This document shows positions 54,999 through 64,000 of a stretch of DNA of 64,000 nt, in pieces. The notes beneath the pieces are model-generated. The model ran no database searches. It saw nothing but the letters and a program-made list of their open reading frames with translations, and was not told where the DNA came from. The DNA lies in contig CAJCJH010000014.1 of the NCBI GenBank assembly GCA_903970615.1, positions 33,797 through 97,796 on the forward strand. Reading direction: 5' to 3'. Within the stretch, counting starts at the first letter, position 1; each line of letters opens with the position of its first letter. The position numbers and the translations under genes are program-made. The DNA comes from Rhodospirillales bacterium (GTDB lineage: Bacteria > Pseudomonadota > Gammaproteobacteria > Nevskiales > Nevskiaceae).

Positions 54999-55969
54999 AT
55001 CCTATGATGACGGCGACTCGTGCGCATGAAACTGCGGTCACGCCCGTTATGTTCATGCGTGGTTGGATACTCACGCTGGCTTTCGGCATGGCCGCAGTGG
55101 CGCATGCCGAAACGCATGTCGATGAGCATCGTGCGTTCGATGCGGATGGTCATCTCTACGTCAACAACCTCGCCGGCACGGTGGCGCTCAACACCTGGGA
55201 CAAGAACGAAATCCAGGTCAGCGGCGAACTCGGTGGCGATGTCGATACGGTCGAATTCAGCGGCGGCCCCAGCGATCTTCGCATCGTCGTCAGGATGCGG
55301 AATACCAAGCACGCCTCTGGTGAGGCCGATCTGACGTTGATGGTGCCGGCGAATGCGCACGTCGAACTGGAAACGGTGAGCGCGGATGTCTCCGCGCAAA
55401 ATTTACGCGGGCCGTTGAAGATCAAAACCGTCAGCGGCGCTGCGCAGCTGCAGCTGTCTTCGTCCGAGGTTTCGGTGCAAACCGTCAGCGGTGACATCAC
55501 GCTGCGCGGCGCTTCGCATGCAACTTTCGCCAAGAGTGTCAGCGGCGATATTCACCTCGCCGGAATCCAGGACAAGCTGGCCGCGGAAACGGTTTCCGGC
55601 AATGTGCAAGTCGATGGCGGCCGTTTCAGCGAGGTTCATCTGAAATCCGTTTCCGGCGACATGCGCCTCGACGCCAGCCTGGCCGAACACGCGCAGATCA
55701 ATGGCGACACGCTTTCCGGCAGCATCACGCTTGCCATTCCCGCCGATATCTCCGGCACCGCCGCGCTGAAAAGTTTCAGCGGCGATACGCAATGCGATCT
55801 CGGCTCGGTTCAACTCGTCAGCAGCGGCAAGCGGCACGAATATGTCTGGGGCAACGGCCAGGGCGTGCAGGTGGAACTCGCCAGTTTCAGCGGCGATATC
55901 CACGTCGAAAAAAAATCACCACGCGCCGCGCAGACGCCGCCGCCATTTGTGGGAAAAGATTTGAAGTAG
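54995..55969 (+). CDS. DUF4097-family exported repeat protein
   Basis: A 324-residue protein with a signal peptide (residue 22 to about 40, ending AVAHA). The mature part has about nine short repeats around the core [T/S][V/L/F]SG[D/N/S] spaced by roughly 17-25 residues (TVSADVS, TVSGAAQ, TVSGDIT, SVSGDIH, TVSGNVQ, SVSGDMR, TLSGSIT, SFSGDTQ, SFSGDIH), indicating a right-handed beta-helix-like solenoid as in DUF4097 proteins. It is co-transcribed with the sigma and anti-sigma genes. It may be a target or sensor in envelope stress. Confidence 0.85.
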   Translation: MNPMMTATRAHETAVTPVMFMRGWILTLAFGMAAVAHAETHVDEHRAFDADGHLYVNNLAGTVALNTWDKNEIQVSGELGGDVDTVEFSGGPSDLRIVVRMRNTKHASGEADLTLMVPANAHVELETVSADVSAQNLRGPLKIKTVSGAAQLQLSSSEVSVQTVSGDITLRGASHATFAKSVSGDIHLAGIQDKLAAETVSGNVQVDGGRFSEVHLKSVSGDMRLDASLAEHAQINGDTLSGSITLAIPADISGTAALKSFSGDTQCDLGSVQLVSSGKRHEYVWGNGQGVQVELASFSGDIHVEKKSPRAAQTPPPFVGKDLK

Positions 55970-56175
55970 TTGATGCCACATTGGTAATTGAATCGCTGCA
56001 AAAATCCGGGGGTCGATTCTGAATTGATTCAGTGCGAGCGCCTTGCCGCATCAAGGCATGATCGAGCGAGGCAGCGGCCCGAGCTATCAGCCGATGATCT
56101 ATAACCATAAGTGCCTCAGGTTCGCTCAAGCCTGCTGGATTGAGTTGCCACGGCATCGTCGACGACAACGAACTC

Positions 56176-57789
56176 TCAATGCCGGAAATGTCGCACGCCG
56201 GTGAACAGCATCGCCATGCCCGCTTCGTCCGCCGCCTCGATCACTTCCTTGTCGCGCATCGAGCCGCCGGGCTGGATGACGGCGACGATGCCGGCGGCAG
56301 CAGCGGCGTCGATGCCGTCACGGAACGGGAAAAAGGCGTCGCTCGCCATCACCGAGCCGGCGACGATCAGCTTCTCGTCCGCCGCCTTGATGCCGGCGAT
56401 CTTCGCGGAGTAGACGCGGCTCATCTGGCCGGCGCCGATGCCGATGGTCTGGCGATTCTTGGCGTAGACGATGGCGTTGGATTTCACGAACTTCGCTACT
56501 TTCCAGGCGAACACGAGGTCGTTTAGCTCAGCTTCCGTCGGCTCGCGTTTCGTCACGACTTTCAATTCGGTGACATCGATCTTGTGCGTGTCCGCCGTCT
56601 GGATCAGCAGGCCGGAGCCGACGCGGCGTGCGTCGTTGCCCGGATGCGCAGCAGTCAGATCGCCATCGGCTGGCGGCGGGATCAGCAGCACGCGCACGTT
56701 GGCCTTGCCGCCGAACGCGGCGAGCGCTTCGGCCGTGTAGGCGGGCGCCAGCACGACTTCGACGAACTGGCGGCCGACGATGGCGCGCGCGGTCTCCGCA
56801 TCCACCTCGCGGTTGAAGGCGATGATGCCGCCGAAGGCGCTGGTGGGATCAGTCTGGTAAGCGAGGTCGTAGGCGCTGCGAATGCCGTCGAAACTCACCG
56901 CCACGCCGCAGGGATTGGCGTGCTTGACGATCACGCAGGCCGGCTTGGTAAAGCTGCGCACGCATTCCCAGGCAGCGTCTGCATCCGCGATGTTGTTGAA
57001 CGAAAGCTCCTTGCCCTGCAACTGCCGGAAGGTCGCCAGCGTGCCCGGCGCGGGATACAGGTCGCGGTAGAACGCGGCTTGCTGATGCGGATTCTCGCCG
57101 TAACGCAGGTCCATCAATTTCACGAAACGGCCGTTGGTTTGCGCGGGAAATTGCGTGCGCGAGGCGATGGCGCTTTGGCTATTGTCGAGCGTCAGCGAAG
57201 AAAGAAAATCGCTGATCGCGGCATCGTAATTCGAGACCTGATTGAACGCGGCGACGGCGAGTTTGAAACGCAATGCGCGGCTGATCGCTTGCGTCGCCTG
57301 CAACTCCGCAAGCAACTCCGCGTACTGCGCAGGCTCGGTGAGCACGGCCACGCCATCCCAGTTTTTCGCCGCCGCGCGCAGCATCGCAGGGCCGCCGATG
57401 TCGATATTCTCGATCGCGTCTTCCAGCGTCACGCCGGGTTTGGCGACGGTCTGCTCGAAGGGATAAAGATTGACGGCGAGGATATCGATGGCATCGATGC
57501 CGTGTTCCCGCATCACCGCTTCGTCGAGACCGCGGCGGCCGAGCAGTCCGCCATGAATTTTCGGATGCAGCGTCTTCACGCGGCCATCCATGATCTCCGG
57601 AAAGCCGGTGACTTCGGCGACTTCGCGCGCGGCAATTCCGGCTTGTTGCAGCGCTTTGTAGGTGCCGCCAGTGGAAAGCAATTCCAAGCCTTGCGCGGCC
57701 AGCGCGCGCGCGAAATCGAGCAGGCCGGTTTTATCGGAAACCGAAAGAAGTGCGCGCCGTGGACGCAAGGCAGCAGCGGTTGCGCTCAT
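56176..57789 (-). CDS. purH: PurH bifunctional AICAR transformylase/IMP cyclohydrolase
   Basis: Catalyses the last two steps of IMP synthesis, 537 residues. The N-terminal MGS-like cyclohydrolase domain is seen in [37 protein letters not shown] and [15 protein letters not shown]; the transformylase domain in [40 protein letters not shown] and the C-terminal [13 protein letters not shown] and [13 protein letters not shown]. It follows fis on the minus strand, the common gammaproteobacterial order. Confidence 0.97.
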   Translation of the reverse strand: MSATAAALRPRRALLSVSDKTGLLDFARALAAQGLELLSTGGTYKALQQAGIAAREVAEVTGFPEIMDGRVKTLHPKIHGGLLGRRGLDEAVMREHGIDAIDILAVNLYPFEQTVAKPGVTLEDAIENIDIGGPAMLRAAAKNWDGVAVLTEPAQYAELLAELQATQAISRALRFKLAVAAFNQVSNYDAAISDFLSSLTLDNSQSAIASRTQFPAQTNGRFVKLMDLRYGENPHQQAAFYRDLYPAPGTLATFRQLQGKELSFNNIADADAAWECVRSFTKPACVIVKHANPCGVAVSFDGIRSAYDLAYQTDPTSAFGGIIAFNREVDAETARAIVGRQFVEVVLAPAYTAEALAAFGGKANVRVLLIPPPADGDLTAAHPGNDARRVGSGLLIQTADTHKIDVTELKVVTKREPTEAELNDLVFAWKVAKFVKSNAIVYAKNRQTIGIGAGQMSRVYSAKIAGIKAADEKLIVAGSVMASDAFFPFRDGIDAAAAAGIVAVIQPGGSMRDKEVIEAADEAGMAMLFTGVRHFRH

Positions 57790-57818
57790 GCTGAAAGAAG
57801 TCTCGCAGGATTCAAATA

Positions 57819-58097
57819 CTAATCAGGCTTGATGTCGGGCTGCGACGGATCGATGTTGTAGTGGTCGAGTTTTTTGCGCAGCGTGGCGCGATTCAGCCCG
57901 AGCAATTCCGAGGCGCGCGACTGATTGCCGTCGCAATAACGCAGCGTTGCACGCAACAGCGGCGGCTCAACCTGGCCGAGAATCATCTCGTACAAATCCA
58001 CCGGCGCGTGACCGTTCAGCGTTGCGAAATAATCGTCGAGACAATCCGCGACGGAATGGCACAGCGGTTTGACATCGTTTTTTTTGGTGTGAGACAT
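57819..58097 (-). CDS. fis: Fis nucleoid-associated protein
   Basis: DNA-bending regulator of 92 residues. The C-terminal helix-turn-helix is [20 protein letters not shown] plus [11 protein letters not shown], typical of Fis; the N-terminal part forms the dimer region. It lies between prmA and purH. Confidence 0.93.
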   Translation of the reverse strand: MSHTKKNDVKPLCHSVADCLDDYFATLNGHAPVDLYEMILGQVEPPLLRATLRYCDGNQSRASELLGLNRATLRKKLDHYNIDPSQPDIKPD

Positions 58098-58215
58098 GCC
58101 CGCGCAGCCCTTCGACGTGCTGTCATCGTTCTTGAAAACAGGAGGAGGATGATAAAGGGTTGACCTTCGTCACGGAAGCGCCATCGGTCGTATGACAACA
58201 ACTTCTGCGACCCGC

Positions 58216-59091
58216 TCAGCGACGCCGTACTCCGCTGACGCGCGACCAGCCTTCGCGCATCGCATCCGGTTCGAAATCGAACCAGCCTGCGTAAGCCGAA
58301 CGCACATCCTGTGCCTGCGTTACGAGAATACCGGCCAGCACGATGTGGCCGCCGACCCGCACGCTGGCGGCGAGCATCGGCGCCAGCGTGATCAATGGCC
58401 GCGCGAGAATGTTGGCGAGCACGAGATCGACTGCAGCCATCGACGGCTGCTCGGCACCGGCGCAATCGATACGGTCGCTCACACCATTGCGTTGCGCGTT
58501 GTCGCGGGTGGCGACGAGCGCTTGCGGATCGATGTCGATCGCACGCGCATGCGTCGCGCCAAGCTTGAGTGCGGCGATCGCAAGAATGCCGGAACCGCAA
58601 CCGTAATCGAGCACTTGCGCGTTTGCGACCTCATGAGTCGCCAGCCATTCCAGACATAGGGCGGTGCTGGGATGCGTGCCGGTGCCGAATGCCAGACCGG
58701 GATCGAGCTGTACAACGATCGCTTGCTCGTCATCCACCTTGTGACCGCTCGGGCAAACCCACAGACGTTCGCCAAAACGCATCGGCTGCGCGTGCTGTAG
58801 CCAGGCGTTGACCCAATCCGCATCAGCGATGTTGCGCAACTCGAAATGCAGGTCGGCGCCGTCGGGCAATTGCGCCTGAAGCGCTGCGCGTGCAGGCGCA
58901 ATCAACAATTCATCGTCGAACAAACCTTGCGCGAGCGTGCGCGTCCACAAGGGCGTTGCACCCGGCGCGGGTTCCAGCACCGGATCGTCCGCGGCATCGA
59001 TCAGCGTCACCGAAGCCGCGCCTTGTGCGAGCAGAACTTCTTCGGCGAATTCCGGATAACGGCTTGCGACCGTGAGTTGCCACCAGGCCAT
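58216..59091 (-). CDS. prmA: PrmA ribosomal protein L11 methyltransferase
   Basis: Trimethylates ribosomal protein L11; 291 residues, the E. coli protein has 293. The substrate-recognition N-terminal domain (MAWWQLTVASRYPEFAEEVL) is followed by the family marker LDPGLAFGTGTHPSTALCLE and the SAM motif DYGCGSGILAIAALKLG, then NILARPL. The start drops six residues of an in-frame GTG form; GGCGGA precedes the ATG. It is the gene after accC. Confidence 0.96.
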   Translation of the reverse strand: MAWWQLTVASRYPEFAEEVLLAQGAASVTLIDAADDPVLEPAPGATPLWTRTLAQGLFDDELLIAPARAALQAQLPDGADLHFELRNIADADWVNAWLQHAQPMRFGERLWVCPSGHKVDDEQAIVVQLDPGLAFGTGTHPSTALCLEWLATHEVANAQVLDYGCGSGILAIAALKLGATHARAIDIDPQALVATRDNAQRNGVSDRIDCAGAEQPSMAAVDLVLANILARPLITLAPMLAASVRVGGHIVLAGILVTQAQDVRSAYAGWFDFEPDAMREGWSRVSGVRRR

Positions 59092-59119
59092 TTTCAGTTC
59101 CGCCGCCACCGGAAGATAT

Positions 59120-60475
59120 TCAGCTTTCAGCGGTCCACTGCTTCAAGCGTTCGCCGAGATAATGGATGTGATGTTCGCCGGCGCAGAACACTTCGTCTTC
59201 AAGAATGCGCCGCTGCAGCGGAATGTTGGTCTTGATGCCTTCGACCACCATTTCCGCGAGCGCGGTGCGCATGCGGGCGATCGCGGATTGCCGCGTCGGC
59301 CCAAAGGCGATCAGTTTGGCGATCATCGAGTCGTAATTCGGCGGCACGCGATAACCGGCGTAAAGATGGCTATCGACGCGGATGCCCGGCCCGCCCGGCG
59401 TGTGATAACCAGTGACCAGGCCCGGCGACGGAATGAACGTGAACGGGTCTTCGGCGTTGATGCGGCATTCGATCGCATGGCCGCGCAGTTCGACATCGCG
59501 CTGACGCAGCATCAGCGGCTCGCCTGCGGCAACCATGATCTGCTCGCGGATCAAATCCAGCCCGGTGACGCGCTCGGTCACCGGATGCTCGACCTGGATG
59601 CGCGTATTCATTTCGATGAAATAGAAACGGCCGTGGTCGTACAGAAATTCCATCGTGCCGGCGCCGCGATAGCCGATACGTTTGCAGGCGTCGGTGCAGA
59701 GCGTGCCGATTTCTTCGCGCTGCTCGGCGGTGATGCCGGGCGCGAGCGCTTCTTCCAGCACTTTCTGGTTGCGCCGCTGCATCGAGCAATCGCGTTCGCC
59801 GAGATAGATCGCATTGCCATGTTCGTCGGCCAGCACCTGGATTTCGATGTGGCGCGGCACTTCGAGATATTTTTCGAGGAATACGCTGCCATCCTTGAAC
59901 GCCTGCGCGGCCTCGTTGCGCGCCATGCCGATCGACTGGATCAAATCTTCCGGCTTGCGCACCACGTACATGCCGCGGCCGCCGCCGCCCGCAGCCGCTT
60001 TTATCAACACCGGATAACCAACCTTGTCGGCGATTTCCCTGCAGGTGTTTTCGTCGTCCGGAAGAATGCCGTCGGAGCCGGGCACGCACGGCACGCCGGC
60101 GGAAATCATCTCGGCTTTGGCGGTGGTCTTGCCGCCCATCAAGCGAATCGTTTCCGAACGCGGGCCGATGAAGACGAAGCCGCTGCGCTCCACACTTTCG
60201 GCGAAGTCTGCGTTCTCGGATAAAAATCCATAGCCCGGATGAATCGCGTCGGCCTGCGTGATTTCAGCGGCGCTGATGATCGCCGCCATGTTCAGATAGC
60301 TGTTGGTCGCGGCCGGCGGACCGATGCAGACCGCTTCGTCGGCGAGCTTCACATGCTTCAGTTCGCTATCCGCAGTGGAATACACCGCGACGGTTTTGAT
60401 GCCGAGTTCGCGGCAGCAGCGCAGAATCCGCAGCGCGATTTCGCCGCGATTGGCGATCAGAATTTTCTCGAACAT
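59120..60475 (-). CDS. accC: Biotin carboxylase AccC
   Basis: ATP-dependent carboxylation of biotin for malonyl-CoA synthesis. The 451-residue protein starts [21 protein letters not shown]-grasp lysine-rich loop [18 protein letters not shown]-like [10 protein letters not shown], and [16 protein letters not shown] with the catalytic Arg are all intact. A GTG one codon upstream is an alternative. It follows accB by a short gap in the standard order. Confidence 0.97.
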   Translation of the reverse strand: MFEKILIANRGEIALRILRCCRELGIKTVAVYSTADSELKHVKLADEAVCIGPPAATNSYLNMAAIISAAEITQADAIHPGYGFLSENADFAESVERSGFVFIGPRSETIRLMGGKTTAKAEMISAGVPCVPGSDGILPDDENTCREIADKVGYPVLIKAAAGGGGRGMYVVRKPEDLIQSIGMARNEAAQAFKDGSVFLEKYLEVPRHIEIQVLADEHGNAIYLGERDCSMQRRNQKVLEEALAPGITAEQREEIGTLCTDACKRIGYRGAGTMEFLYDHGRFYFIEMNTRIQVEHPVTERVTGLDLIREQIMVAAGEPLMLRQRDVELRGHAIECRINAEDPFTFIPSPGLVTGYHTPGGPGIRVDSHLYAGYRVPPNYDSMIAKLIAFGPTRQSAIARMRTALAEMVVEGIKTNIPLQRRILEDEVFCAGEHHIHYLGERLKQWTAES

Positions 60476-60485
60476 CACGCGCGCC

Positions 60486-60968
60486 TTACGCCGGATCGAT
60501 GATGAACAGCGGTTGATCGAACTCCACCGGCTTCTCGTTTTCGGCGACGATCTCCGCGATCACGCCAGCGCGATCGGCTTCGATCTGGTTCAGCATTTTC
60601 ATCGCTTCGATGATGCACAACGTCTGGCCTTGCTTCACCGTTTGGCCAACTTCGACGAACGATTTCGCACCCGGCGATGGCGCGCGATAGAAGGTGCCGA
60701 CCATCGGCGATTTCACCACATGGCGATTGTCCGCAGCCTTTGGCGTCGGTGCAGCAGCGACAGCCGGCGCGCTCGCGGCAGGTGCCGTGGCAGGCGCGGG
60801 CTGCGCTGTTTGCGTAGCCTGCGGCGGCAGGAAAAACTGCTGCGCCGGCAGGCCGCCCGAAGGCATGCGGCTGATGCGAACCGACTCTTCGCCTTCCTTG
60901 ACTTCGAGTTCGGAAATTCCGGATTCCGCGACCAGGTCGATCAGCGTCTTGATTTTTCGCAGGTCCAT
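60486..60968 (-). CDS. accB: Biotin carboxyl carrier protein AccB
   Basis: Carrier for biotin in acetyl-CoA carboxylase, 160 residues. Biotinylation lysine K124 lies in EAMKM; the conserved N-terminus [18 protein letters not shown] and the thumb-containing domain [16 protein letters not shown] precede it. The linker (about 45-80) is Ala/Pro-rich as usual. It is encoded between aroQ and accC. Confidence 0.97.
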   Translation of the reverse strand: MDLRKIKTLIDLVAESGISELEVKEGEESVRISRMPSGGLPAQQFFLPPQATQTAQPAPATAPAASAPAVAAAPTPKAADNRHVVKSPMVGTFYRAPSPGAKSFVEVGQTVKQGQTLCIIEAMKMLNQIEADRAGVIAEIVAENEKPVEFDQPLFIIDPA

Positions 60969-60975
60969 CTTCGGT

Positions 60976-61428
60976 TCAACTCCCCTGAATTTTTTGCAGC
61001 CGCTCGTGCGCCGCCAGCAACGCCAGCCGGTAACCGCTGGCGCCGAGGCCGACGATCACGCCCGCGGCGATGTCGGATAAATAGGAACGATGCCGAAATT
61101 CCTCGCGTGCGAAGACGTTCGACAGATGCACTTCGATGAAGCCAATGCCAACCCCGATCAGCGCGTCGCGCAGCGCGATGCTGGTGTGCGTGAACGCGCC
61201 GGGATTGAAAAGGATGAAGGCAGTACCATCGGTTGCGCACTGATGAATGCGCTCGATCAGCAGGCCTTCCTGATTTCTCTGGCAGCAGTCCAGCGTGTGG
61301 CCCAGCCTGTCGGCTTCCGCAACCAGTTCCACTTCGATCTGAGGCAGCGTCTGCTTGCCGTAAATCGCAGGCTCGCGCCAACCGAGCAGGTTCAGGTTCG
61401 GGCCATTCAGCAGCAGGATTCGGCTCAC
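60976..61428 (-). CDS. aroQ: Type II 3-dehydroquinate dehydratase
   Basis: Third step of the shikimate pathway, 150 residues. The opening [20 protein letters not shown] carries the catalytic tyrosine (Y23 of PAIYG); [16 protein letters not shown] and [19 protein letters not shown] hold the rest of the site. It heads the aroQ-accB-accC-prmA order, seven bases before accB. Confidence 0.96.
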   Translation of the reverse strand: MSRILLLNGPNLNLLGWREPAIYGKQTLPQIEVELVAEADRLGHTLDCCQRNQEGLLIERIHQCATDGTAFILFNPGAFTHTSIALRDALIGVGIGFIEVHLSNVFAREEFRHRSYLSDIAAGVIVGLGASGYRLALLAAHERLQKIQGS

Positions 61429-61565
61429 GCGCGTGGATTCAGGAAATCAGGCGAGCCGCGATTCTGCCTCAGCGCTGAAAAGTTAACAATCGCCAGATAT
61501 GGCCAGATCGAGTTAACAGACGATCGTTGCGCAATGGTCGCGGTTCGCGCCAAATTGCCGCCAAA

Positions 61566-62096
61566 CTATTTCGGCAGCTGGCTTTCGACCAATTCCTTCA
61601 GTTCGGCCGCGGAAAATTCACCGATCTGGCGCTTGATGATCTTGCCATCGGCGCCGACCAGCACGGAAAACGGCAGACCGCCGACCGAATTGCCGAGCTG
61701 ATCCATCGTCTTGATCATTTCTTCCGGCGCCTTCGTCACCAAAACCGGATAGTTGATCGCCAGTGTTGCCAGCATGCCACGCACCGCATCCGGGTCGTCC
61801 ACAGCAGGGCCGATGATCTGCAGGCCGCGCGCGCCGAACTCGGTTTGCAGCTTCGCCAGCTGCGGAATCTCATGCAGACACGGCCCGCACCAGGTCGCCC
61901 AGAAGTTGATCAGCAGCAGCTTGCCGCGATATTCATCGAGCGTATGCGGATGCCCGTCGAGGTCGCTCATCTGAATACCCGTTGGCAAGGGTTTGCCCGC
62001 GCCATCGCCACCCTGCGGTGCGAAGTGACGATACGCAAACAGCCCGCCGCCAATGGCGAGCGCGCAGACCACGACAACCGGCAGGATGGGGCGCAT
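61566..62096 (-). CDS. TlpA-like membrane-anchored thioredoxin
   Basis: A 176-residue periplasmic thiol-disulfide protein. One N-terminal anchor helix (about 4-22), then the AhpC/TSA-thioredoxin fold with WCGPC in FWATWCGPCLHEIPQL and cis-Pro in VGGLPFSVLVGADGKI. It probably delivers electrons for cytochrome c or disulfide repair. The stand-alone DsbD N-terminal domain gene lies immediately upstream (16-base gap) on the same strand, so the two likely act together. Confidence 0.92.
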   Translation of the reverse strand: MRPILPVVVVCALAIGGGLFAYRHFAPQGGDGAGKPLPTGIQMSDLDGHPHTLDEYRGKLLLINFWATWCGPCLHEIPQLAKLQTEFGARGLQIIGPAVDDPDAVRGMLATLAINYPVLVTKAPEEMIKTMDQLGNSVGGLPFSVLVGADGKIIKRQIGEFSAAELKELVESQLPK

Positions 62097-62112
62097 GAAT
62101 TAGGTTCGGGGA

Positions 62113-62613
62113 TTACGGGTTGGAATTGCGAGCGGTGCCGGAGGCGATGTCGATCAGTTTATCCTGCGGCGGGTAGCAGACGCCGGCATCCGCACAGCCT
62201 TGATAGCGCACGCGCAAACGCTTGAGCGATCCCGCCGCATCGCGCAGCGGCAACACCGCGACCAGATTGCCGCGATAGATTTCGCTATCGCCGCGCTCAT
62301 CGTGAATGCTCGTGGCGGCAGGCAGTTTTGCCGGACCGAAGGCATGCGCGGCAGTGACAGGCTCAGCCGCGAAGCCGAGCCGATTGCGATACAGGTAATA
62401 ACCCGGCGCGATCGACCAGCTGACTTCGATCACTTCACCTTTGCGCTCGGCGGAGACCAGCGCGAACGCCTGATCGACCGGCAGCAGATCGTCGATTGCG
62501 GAAGTCTTCTGCGGCCACAAGGTCGCTGCGCTGGCCGCGCCGACCGCGCGCAAGCACAAGCCAGCAGAGATTGCAGTGGCGAGCACTAGGAATGTTTTTG
62601 GCGGATGGCGCAT
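62113..62613 (-). CDS. Stand-alone DsbD N-terminal (DsbC-like) domain protein
   Basis: A 166-residue exported protein. After a signal peptide (ending near AVGAA, about residue 26) it matches the periplasmic alpha domain of DsbD: LLPVDQAFALVSAERKGEVI, IAPGYYLYRNRLGF, and the active-site YQGCADAGVCYPPQ with both cysteines. The protein stops where full DsbD continues into its eight-helix membrane domain; that domain and the C-terminal thioredoxin domain are missing. The upstream GTG at 62625 is an alternative start. Confidence 0.85.
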   Translation of the reverse strand: MRHPPKTFLVLATAISAGLCLRAVGAASAATLWPQKTSAIDDLLPVDQAFALVSAERKGEVIEVSWSIAPGYYLYRNRLGFAAEPVTAAHAFGPAKLPAATSIHDERGDSEIYRGNLVAVLPLRDAAGSLKRLRVRYQGCADAGVCYPPQDKLIDIASGTARNSNP

Positions 62614-62911
62614 GTCGATGATCACAGGATGACACCAAGGCTAACCGGAAATGGCTCGGCCGAGGAATCCGCATCGTGCCTGAGTCCCGGGGCGATGCAA
62701 GCCGTATGGTTTTGCGGAATATTGTTCGGCCTTGAACGGCTCGATCATGGCAGCAATCGGGGCTTCCTACGCCGCAGATATTTCACCACTCTCGCGCCGA
62801 GCTGTCTCGGCACAGGCGGTAGCCGGCATCTAAAAGCAGTATATTTCACACGCCGATTCCGGGCGCGCAATCTGCATGCGAAACTCCATCTTTGAATTGG
62901 GATGCAATCGC

Positions 62912-64000
62912 ATGGCTTTGTCCGAGGCTTTATCGGAGTTGTCGAAGAACACGCAGGCGGCCGAGCAGTTTATCCACGCCGCACCGCCGCCTTCGCGCTC
63001 GCCGCAACGCGCCGCGATCACCGAACTCTGGCTCGCCGACGAAACCGTTGCCGTCAATCGCCTGCTGGCCATTGCCGGCCTTTGCGCCGAGCGTGCGCAG
63101 GCCGCGGTTAAGCAAGCCGCCGGTTGGGTGACGCGCGTGCGCGGCTTGAAGGAAACGCAAAGCGCGCTCGATGCGTTCATGCGCGAATACGATCTTTCCA
63201 GCGAGGAAGGCGTGCTGCTGATGTGCCTCGCCGAAGCGCTGCTGCGCATTCCGGATGACGATACCGCCGAGAAACTGATAGCCGACAAGCTCGCCGAAGC
63301 CGACTGGGAATCGCATCTCGGCCGCAGCGATTCGCTGTTCGTCAACGCCAGTACCTGGGGCCTGATGCTGACCGGCCGCATCGTCCGTCTGGCGCCGGAA
63401 TCCACCAACAACATCCGCGCCGCCATCAACCGCTTGGTCAACCGCTCCGGCGAGCCGGTGGTGCGTCTGGCGCTGCGCCGCGCGATGCGCATGATGGGCG
63501 GCCAGTTCGTGATGGGCCGCAACATCGCCGAAGCCCTGAAGAATGCCGACAGCAAGCCGCATCGGCCTTACCTGCATTCGTTCGACATGCTCGGCGAAGC
63601 CGCGCTTACCGCCGCCGATGCGCAGCGTTATCTGCAATCGTATCTGGATGCGATCGCCGCCATCGGCCGCCATCACGATGCCGCGGGCGATGCGCAGACC
63701 ACGCCGATCTTTGCGCGTCCCGGCATTTCGGTGAAGCTGTCGGCGCTGCATCCGCGCTACGAATACGCCCATCACGCGCGCGTGGTCGCCGAGCTTGCGC
63801 CGCGGCTGCTGCTGCTGGCGCAGACCGCGAAAGTCAACCGTATCGGCCTGTGCGTGGATGCCGAAGAAGCCGATCGTCTGGAACTGTCGCTGGACATTTT
63901 CGAGGCGGTTTACCGCGATCCCTCGCTGGCCGACTGGGAAGGTCTCGGCCTCGCCGTGCAGGCCTTCCAGAAGCGCGCGCCGGCGGTGATCGAATGGCTC
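62912..64000 (+). CDS. putA: PutA proline dehydrogenase/1-pyrroline-5-carboxylate dehydrogenase, 3' end outside window
   Basis: Bifunctional proline catabolic enzyme; the first 363 residues are present. The N-terminal helical arm (about 1-150) is followed by the start of the proline dehydrogenase barrel: GEPVVRLALRRAMRMMGGQF, FDMLGEAALTAADAQRYL, GISVKLSALHPRYEYAH. The reading frame runs open to base 64000, so the P5C dehydrogenase half lies beyond. The ATG at 62912 has GGGA nearby; an in-frame ATG at 62876 would add 12 residues. An N-terminal ribbon-helix-helix repressor domain is not evident, so this is likely a non-DNA-binding PutA. Confidence 0.93.
   Translation, partial: MALSEALSELSKNTQAAEQFIHAAPPPSRSPQRAAITELWLADETVAVNRLLAIAGLCAERAQAAVKQAAGWVTRVRGLKETQSALDAFMREYDLSSEEGVLLMCLAEALLRIPDDDTAEKLIADKLAEADWESHLGRSDSLFVNASTWGLMLTGRIVRLAPESTNNIRAAINRLVNRSGEPVVRLALRRAMRMMGGQFVMGRNIAEALKNADSKPHRPYLHSFDMLGEAALTAADAQRYLQSYLDAIAAIGRHHDAAGDAQTTPIFARPGISVKLSALHPRYEYAHHARVVAELAPRLLLLAQTAKVNRIGLCVDAEEADRLELSLDIFEAVYRDPSLADWEGLGLAVQAFQKRAPAVIEWL

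Noticed and set aside
55038..55919. Repeats in the DUF4097 gene considered as DNA-level tandem repeats
   Set aside because: The repetition is at protein level; the DNA copies differ too much to be a recent tandem repeat or CRISPR-like array.
56584..57822. 412-codon open frame opposite purH
   Set aside because: Antisense shadow of a GC-rich gene with no recognisable domain.
59072..60223. 383-codon open frame opposite accC
   Set aside because: Antisense shadow; accC has all catalytic motifs on the minus strand.

Overview
The window looks like a chromosomal segment of a gammaproteobacterium, GC-rich by eye (around 60%) and dominated by core genes. The evidence is conserved gene order: mreB divergent from gatC-gatA-gatB, rodA-mltB-rlpA-dacA-lipB, a complete mlaFEDCB-mlaA set, aroQ-accB-accC-prmA-fis-purH, and bifunctional putA. 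A FadE-type acyl-CoA dehydrogenase next to an acyl-CoA ligase, together with AveC-like membrane proteins, would fit a Nevskiales/Xanthomonadales-like lineage. That placement is inference; there is no rRNA or tRNA gene here to test it. I saw no CRISPR array, transposase, integrase or tRNA.

Layout. 1-3219: an FUSC/DUF1656/HlyD efflux operon (its first gene is cut by the window edge). 3247-7294: pstSCAB phosphate uptake with a good Pho box and a terminator, but no phoU. 7307-12955: a small secreted protein, a DUF1820 protein, an MBL-fold hydrolase and purL. 12956-18905: an accessory segment of visibly lower GC, with an AraC-type regulator divergent from an SRPBCC protein, a SnoaL-like protein and an AveC-family membrane protein, followed by a ketopantoate-reductase-like enzyme and a second multi-pass membrane protein. 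18906-22905: the Mla phospholipid transport genes. 23012-34615: the cell-shape and peptidoglycan locus (lipB, dacA, rlpA, mltB, rodA, mreD, mreC, mreB), split between mreC and mreB by an ATP-dependent DNA ligase, its partner nuclease and an orphan membrane protein; mrdA (PBP2) is absent. 34964-40843: gatCAB with an extra PepSY-like gene inside, a secreted protein, hslO and a SET-domain gene. 40879-45208: an OmpA-like/DUF4398 pair and a DUF1295/cyclopropane-synthase-like lipid-modification group. 45338-53732: purU, fadD-like, fadE, DUF2007, an alpha/beta hydrolase, a LysE exporter and a metallophosphoesterase. 53899-55969: an ECF sigma/anti-sigma/DUF4097 operon. 56176-61428: purH-fis-prmA-accC-accB-aroQ. 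61566-62613: a TlpA-like thioredoxin and a stand-alone DsbD N-terminal domain. 62912-64000: the start of putA.

Best candidate for something undescribed: the 13165-18773 segment. It combines a dedicated AraC regulator, a 21-bp-spaced repeated site in the divergent promoter region, two small cyclase/isomerase-like folds and two polytopic membrane proteins that share an E-x3-V-x6-Y-x-G motif. It reads as a small membrane-associated cyclisation pathway of unknown substrate. Other points of interest are the DNA-ligase module inside the mre locus, the DsbD domain separated from its membrane domain, and the sigma/anti-sigma/DUF4097 unit.
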